In this document: one piece after another, positions 6,531 through 8,973 of the stretch
Position numbering within the stretch: position 1 is the stretch's first letter
How the letters are laid out: every line of letters starts with the position of its first letter
DNA from: Pseudomonadota bacterium
Lineage (GTDB): Bacteria; Myxococcota_A; Polyangia; Polyangiales; Polyangiaceae
Direction: 5' to 3'
NCBI GenBank assembly: GCA_023411445.1
Contig: JAEYOT010000471.1
Coordinates: forward strand, 1-8,973
Length of the DNA stretch: 8,973 nucleotides
The notes under the pieces: generated by a model
What the model saw: only the letters and a program-made list of their open reading frames with translations
The model's database searches: none
What the model was told of the DNA's origin: nothing
Position numbers and translations under genes: made by a program

Positions 6531-7538
6531 CTAGCCCTTCGTTTCGGGCAGCTTCTTCAGGATTTCTTCCAGGATCTTGTCCTCCGCCACGCCCTCCGCC
6601 TCGCCCTCGAAGCTACGCAGGATGCGGTGGCGCAGGGCCGGCACGGCGCTGGCGCGCACGTCGTCGATCGAAGCCGCAAAGCGCCCGGCGAACAGCGCGC
6701 GGATCTTGGCGCCGAGCAGCACGGCCTGCACGCCGCGCGGCGACGCGCCGGTGCGCACGAAGCGCTTCACCAGCTCCGTGGCCTCCGCGTTGCCGGGGTG
6801 CGTGGCCAGCACCATCCGGATGGCGTAATCCTGCACGTGCTTGGCGACGGGTACACGCCGCACGAGCTTCTGCATCCCGAGCACGTCATCACGCTGGAGC
6901 ACGGGCTTGATCTTGATGTCCTGATCCGTGGTGGTGCGATCGATGATGGTGTGCAGCTCTTCTCGCGTCGGGAACGGCACCAGCAGCTTGAAGAAGAAGC
7001 GATCCAGCTGCGCCTCCGGCAGCGGGTAGGTGCCCTCCATCTCCAGCGGGTTCTGCGTGGCCAGCACGAAGTACGGCTCCTGCAGCTGGTAGGTGGTCTT
7101 GCCCACGGTCACGCGGTGTTCCTGCATCGCCTCCAGAAGGGCGCTCTGCGTCTTGGGCGTGGCGCGGTTCACCTCGTCGGCCAAAACCACGTTGGCGAAG
7201 AGCGGCCCCTTGCGGAACTCCAGCCGCACCTGCCCGCCTTGAGACGACTCGTCGGCCACCACCGTGCCGATGATGTCGGCCGGCATCAGATCCGGCGTGA
7301 ACTGGATACGCGAGAAGTCCAGCGCCAAGGACTCCGCCAGCGTGCGCACCAGCATCGTCTTGCCCAAGCCAGGCACGCCTTCCAAGAGCGCGTGCGAGCC
7401 GGCCAGCACGCAGGTGATGACGCCGTCGACCACCTCGCGGTTGCCGACGATGACGCGCGCGATCTCCTCCCGCAGCGCGCCGACCTGCTTCTGAAAGGCC
7501 TGCACTTCCTCACGGGCTTCGTCGACGGGCTCGCTCAT
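6531..7538 (-). CDS. MoxR-family AAA+ ATPase
   Basis: This encodes 335 residues, the usual length for a cytoplasmic MoxR ATPase. Visible motifs are the Walker A GVPGLGKT (54-61), Walker B VVLADEVNRA (117-126), sensor 1 ATQNP (160-164), an arginine-finger region in EAQLDRF (175-181) and sensor 2 GASPRG (264-269). The helical lid follows to residue 335. All key residues are present, so it should hydrolyse ATP. MoxR proteins are thought to act as chaperones that mature or remodel partner complexes, often VWA proteins encoded next door, as here. The ATG at 7538 is chosen because GGAG lies five bases upstream; an in-frame start at 7580 would add 14 residues that do not look conserved. The gene begins 44 bases after the coiled-coil gene and ends 6 bases before the DUF58 start, in the same reading frame. 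The MoxR subfamily is not resolved here. Confidence 0.95.
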   Translation of the reverse strand: MSEPVDEAREEVQAFQKQVGALREEIARVIVGNREVVDGVITCVLAGSHALLEGVPGLGKTMLVRTLAESLALDFSRIQFTPDLMPADIIGTVVADESSQGGQVRLEFRKGPLFANVVLADEVNRATPKTQSALLEAMQEHRVTVGKTTYQLQEPYFVLATQNPLEMEGTYPLPEAQLDRFFFKLLVPFPTREELHTIIDRTTTDQDIKIKPVLQRDDVLGMQKLVRRVPVAKHVQDYAIRMVLATHPGNAEATELVKRFVRTGASPRGVQAVLLGAKIRALFAGRFAASIDDVRASAVPALRHRILRSFEGEAEGVAEDKILEEILKKLPETKG

Positions 7539-7543
7539 TTGAT

Positions 7544-7547
7544 CTCC
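7544..7547 (-). promoter_or_regulatory. ribosome binding site of the moxR-type gene
   Basis: GGAG on the - strand stands five bases before the ATG at 7538, the clearest Shine-Dalgarno in the window. It decides the start in favour of 7538 over the longer reading from 7580. It sits in the 44-base gap after the coiled-coil gene, where I see no hairpin terminator, so cotranscription is expected. Confidence 0.7.
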
Positions 7548-7582
7548 AACGGCTGAAGTGACGCTTCGCTCGGAGCACAACG

Positions 7583-8973
7583 CTAGTCGCGCGGGCGGAT
7601 CAGTTGGAAGTAGCGCCGCACGTAGAAACGATAGCCGGGCGGGATTTCGTCCTGCTCCATCACCTGCTCGGCGACCGTCTGGTAGTCAGTGAACACCTTC
7701 TGGTACCCCCGGCCGACGAAGCCGCGCTCCGCGGCGCCGTAGATCACCTCGGCAGAAGCCGCGCCTTGGCCGCTGTCCACACCGGCGGCCGAGACGTCCA
7801 CCGTCTTGCCGTCCAGCTTGCTGGCCTCGCCCGCGACGTTTGGATCGTGGCCCGTGCCGTAGCCTTGGCCGGGCTCGCCGCCGGGCGGGCCGTCCGCTTG
7901 ATCTTTGCCGCCGGGTGCTCCCGGCGCGGTGCCCGGCATCGGCACCTCCACGCCCACGCCTTGACCGCGCGAGAGCTTGAGCTGACCGGGCTGGCTGCCG
8001 CTGCCGGGCTTGCCGGATTGCCCCGGCTTCTGCTGACCGCCGCCGCGCGCGCGCTCGCCGAAGCGCTGCATACGATCCATTTGCTCTTTGCCGCCCTTGC
8101 CTTGCTGGCGCAGCACCTCGCGCAGCTCCTGCAGGCGCTTGAGCATCTCTTTCTTTTGCTCGTCGCTCAGCTGCTGCTTGCTCATGCGGTTCACGTCTTC
8201 CGCCGCCTGCTCCAGGCTCTGGCCGGCGGCCTGCATGTCCTGCATCAGCTGGCGTGCGGCCTCGGCCAGCTGCTTGTCCAGCTCGCTGAGCTTCTGCTTG
8301 CCGCGCTCCGCCTTCTCCTTGTCGCGCCCGAGGCGCTCCAGCTTGCGCCGGTTCTCACCCAGCTTCTGCTCGGTCTTGCCGGAGGAGTCTCCCTGTTGCT
8401 TCTTCTTCAGCAGGCTCTCTTGCTCTTGCTGCAGCTCCCGGCGCCGCTGCTCGATGCCGGCCAGGTGCTCGCTGGAAGCTTGGCTGGCTTTCTCGAGCGC
8501 GCTGCGCAGCTTGTCCAGCTCGGCCTTGCTGGGCGGGTTGCCCTGCTTCTTCAGCCGCTCGGCCAGCTCGCGCAGGGCTTGCTCCGCGTCCGCCAGGCGC
8601 TTTTCGCTCAGCGCCTGCGCGGCGGGCTTGGTGATGCCGCTCTTCTCCAGCTCGCGCGCCAGCGCCTTGAGGCCCTCGTCCAGCGCCGCCTGATCGAGCT
8701 CGCTGGACTCCGACAGCTCGCGCTCCAGCTGCCCCAAACGTTCGAACACCTCGCGCCGATCCATGCGGTGCGCTGCGATGTCCTCCACCAGCTGGTTGAA
8801 ACGGCGCGCGGCGGCCGACACGTTCGGATCATCCGCGTCCTTCTGCAGCTGCTGGCCGATCTCGCGGAACAGCTCCACGTCGTCCGCGCTGAGCAGCATG
8901 GGCTGCACCTTCACGATCGGCGGCGGCACGCTGATGTGCTGCTGCACCTCCAGCACGGCCAGCGCCGCCAGGC
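7583..8973 (-). CDS. Gln/Glu-rich coiled-coil protein of the MoxR operon, N-terminus outside the window
   Basis: The open frame runs off the right edge, so this is the C-terminal part (about 462 residues visible). The first visible residues, LAALAVLEV, are hydrophobic and could be the end of a membrane segment, so the GTG at 8956 is probably not the start. Numbered from that codon, residues about 23-300 form a long, highly charged helical region rich in Gln, Glu, Lys and Leu with heptad-like leucine spacing: a probable coiled coil. A Gly/Pro/Gln-rich linker follows (about 303-375). A separate C-terminal cap (about 402-457) has the pattern GYQKVFTDY, AEQVMEQ, IPPGYRFYV and RRYFQLIRP. I do not recognise a named family with certainty; a distant relation to DUF4175-type membrane proteins is possible. 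Its place directly before the MoxR gene suggests a role in the same complex, perhaps as scaffold or envelope-spanning linker. That role is inference. Confidence 0.8.
   Translation of the reverse strand, partial: LAALAVLEVQQHISVPPPIVKVQPMLLSADDVELFREIGQQLQKDADDPNVSAAARRFNQLVEDIAAHRMDRREVFERLGQLERELSESSELDQAALDEGLKALARELEKSGITKPAAQALSEKRLADAEQALRELAERLKKQGNPPSKAELDKLRSALEKASQASSEHLAGIEQRRRELQQEQESLLKKKQQGDSSGKTEQKLGENRRKLERLGRDKEKAERGKQKLSELDKQLAEAARQLMQDMQAAGQSLEQAAEDVNRMSKQQLSDEQKKEMLKRLQELREVLRQQGKGGKEQMDRMQRFGERARGGGQQKPGQSGKPGSGSQPGQLKLSRGQGVGVEVPMPGTAPGAPGGKDQADGPPGGEPGQGYGTGHDPNVAGEASKLDGKTVDVSAAGVDSGQGAASAEVIYGAAERGFVGRGYQKVFTDYQTVAEQVMEQDEIPPGYRFYVRRYFQLIRPRD

Noticed and set aside
6162..7556. 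464-residue + strand open frame opposite the MoxR and DUF58 genes
   Set aside because: It spans two real genes and the gap between them and has no motif. Its length equals that of another shadow frame by chance.
8088..8693. 201-residue Ser/Arg/Cys-rich + strand open frame
   Set aside because: Reverse complement of the Gln/Glu/Leu-rich coiled coil, which automatically yields Ser, Cys, Arg and Leu runs.
932..8973. The operon as an anti-phage MoxR-VWA conflict system
   Set aside because: MoxR-VWA pairs do occur in conflict systems, but here there is no effector, nuclease, toxin or mobile-element context, and the gene set matches the widespread Bat-type envelope locus.

Overview
The window is GC-rich bacterial chromosome with strong G/C preference at third codon positions and dense, overlapping genes. 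A TruC-type pseudouridine synthase, a small outer-membrane-type lipoprotein and a long MoxR/DUF58/VWA operon suggest a Gram-negative bacterium. A Myxococcota (former deltaproteobacterial) origin is my best guess, but no rRNA or taxonomic marker is present to prove it. I see no mobile element, tRNA, rRNA or CRISPR array, and no gene-free stretch longer than about 100 bases.

Left part (bases 1-931, + strand): the 3' part of truC, cut by the left edge, is followed after 92 bases by a 74-residue lipoprotein. A 9-bp hairpin sits directly against the lipoprotein start codon. The lipoprotein gene ends in front of a long hairpin (863-920) that pairs fully only in the + strand RNA and probably terminates its transcript.

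Right part (bases 932-8973, - strand): five genes read leftwards as one apparent operon. In transcription order they are a Gln/Glu-rich coiled-coil protein (N-terminus outside the window), a MoxR-family AAA+ ATPase, a DUF58 protein, a BatA-like membrane VWA protein, and a 927-residue membrane protein with two VWA domains flanking a glutamine-amidotransferase-like domain. Gaps are 44 and 6 bases, and the last two junctions are overlaps (TGATG and ATGA), so translational coupling is likely. The operon and the lipoprotein gene converge at 838-931.

The working model comes from known MoxR/Bat loci. The cytoplasmic MoxR ATPase acts as a chaperone or remodelling engine, the soluble DUF58 protein is its likely adaptor, and the two membrane VWA proteins form an envelope complex whose metal-ion-dependent adhesion sites face the periplasm by the positive-inside rule. 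The coiled-coil protein may scaffold or span between parts. The neighbourhood type is known. The unusual points are four VWA-type modules in three consecutive proteins and an unassigned coiled-coil protein with a well-ordered C-terminal cap.
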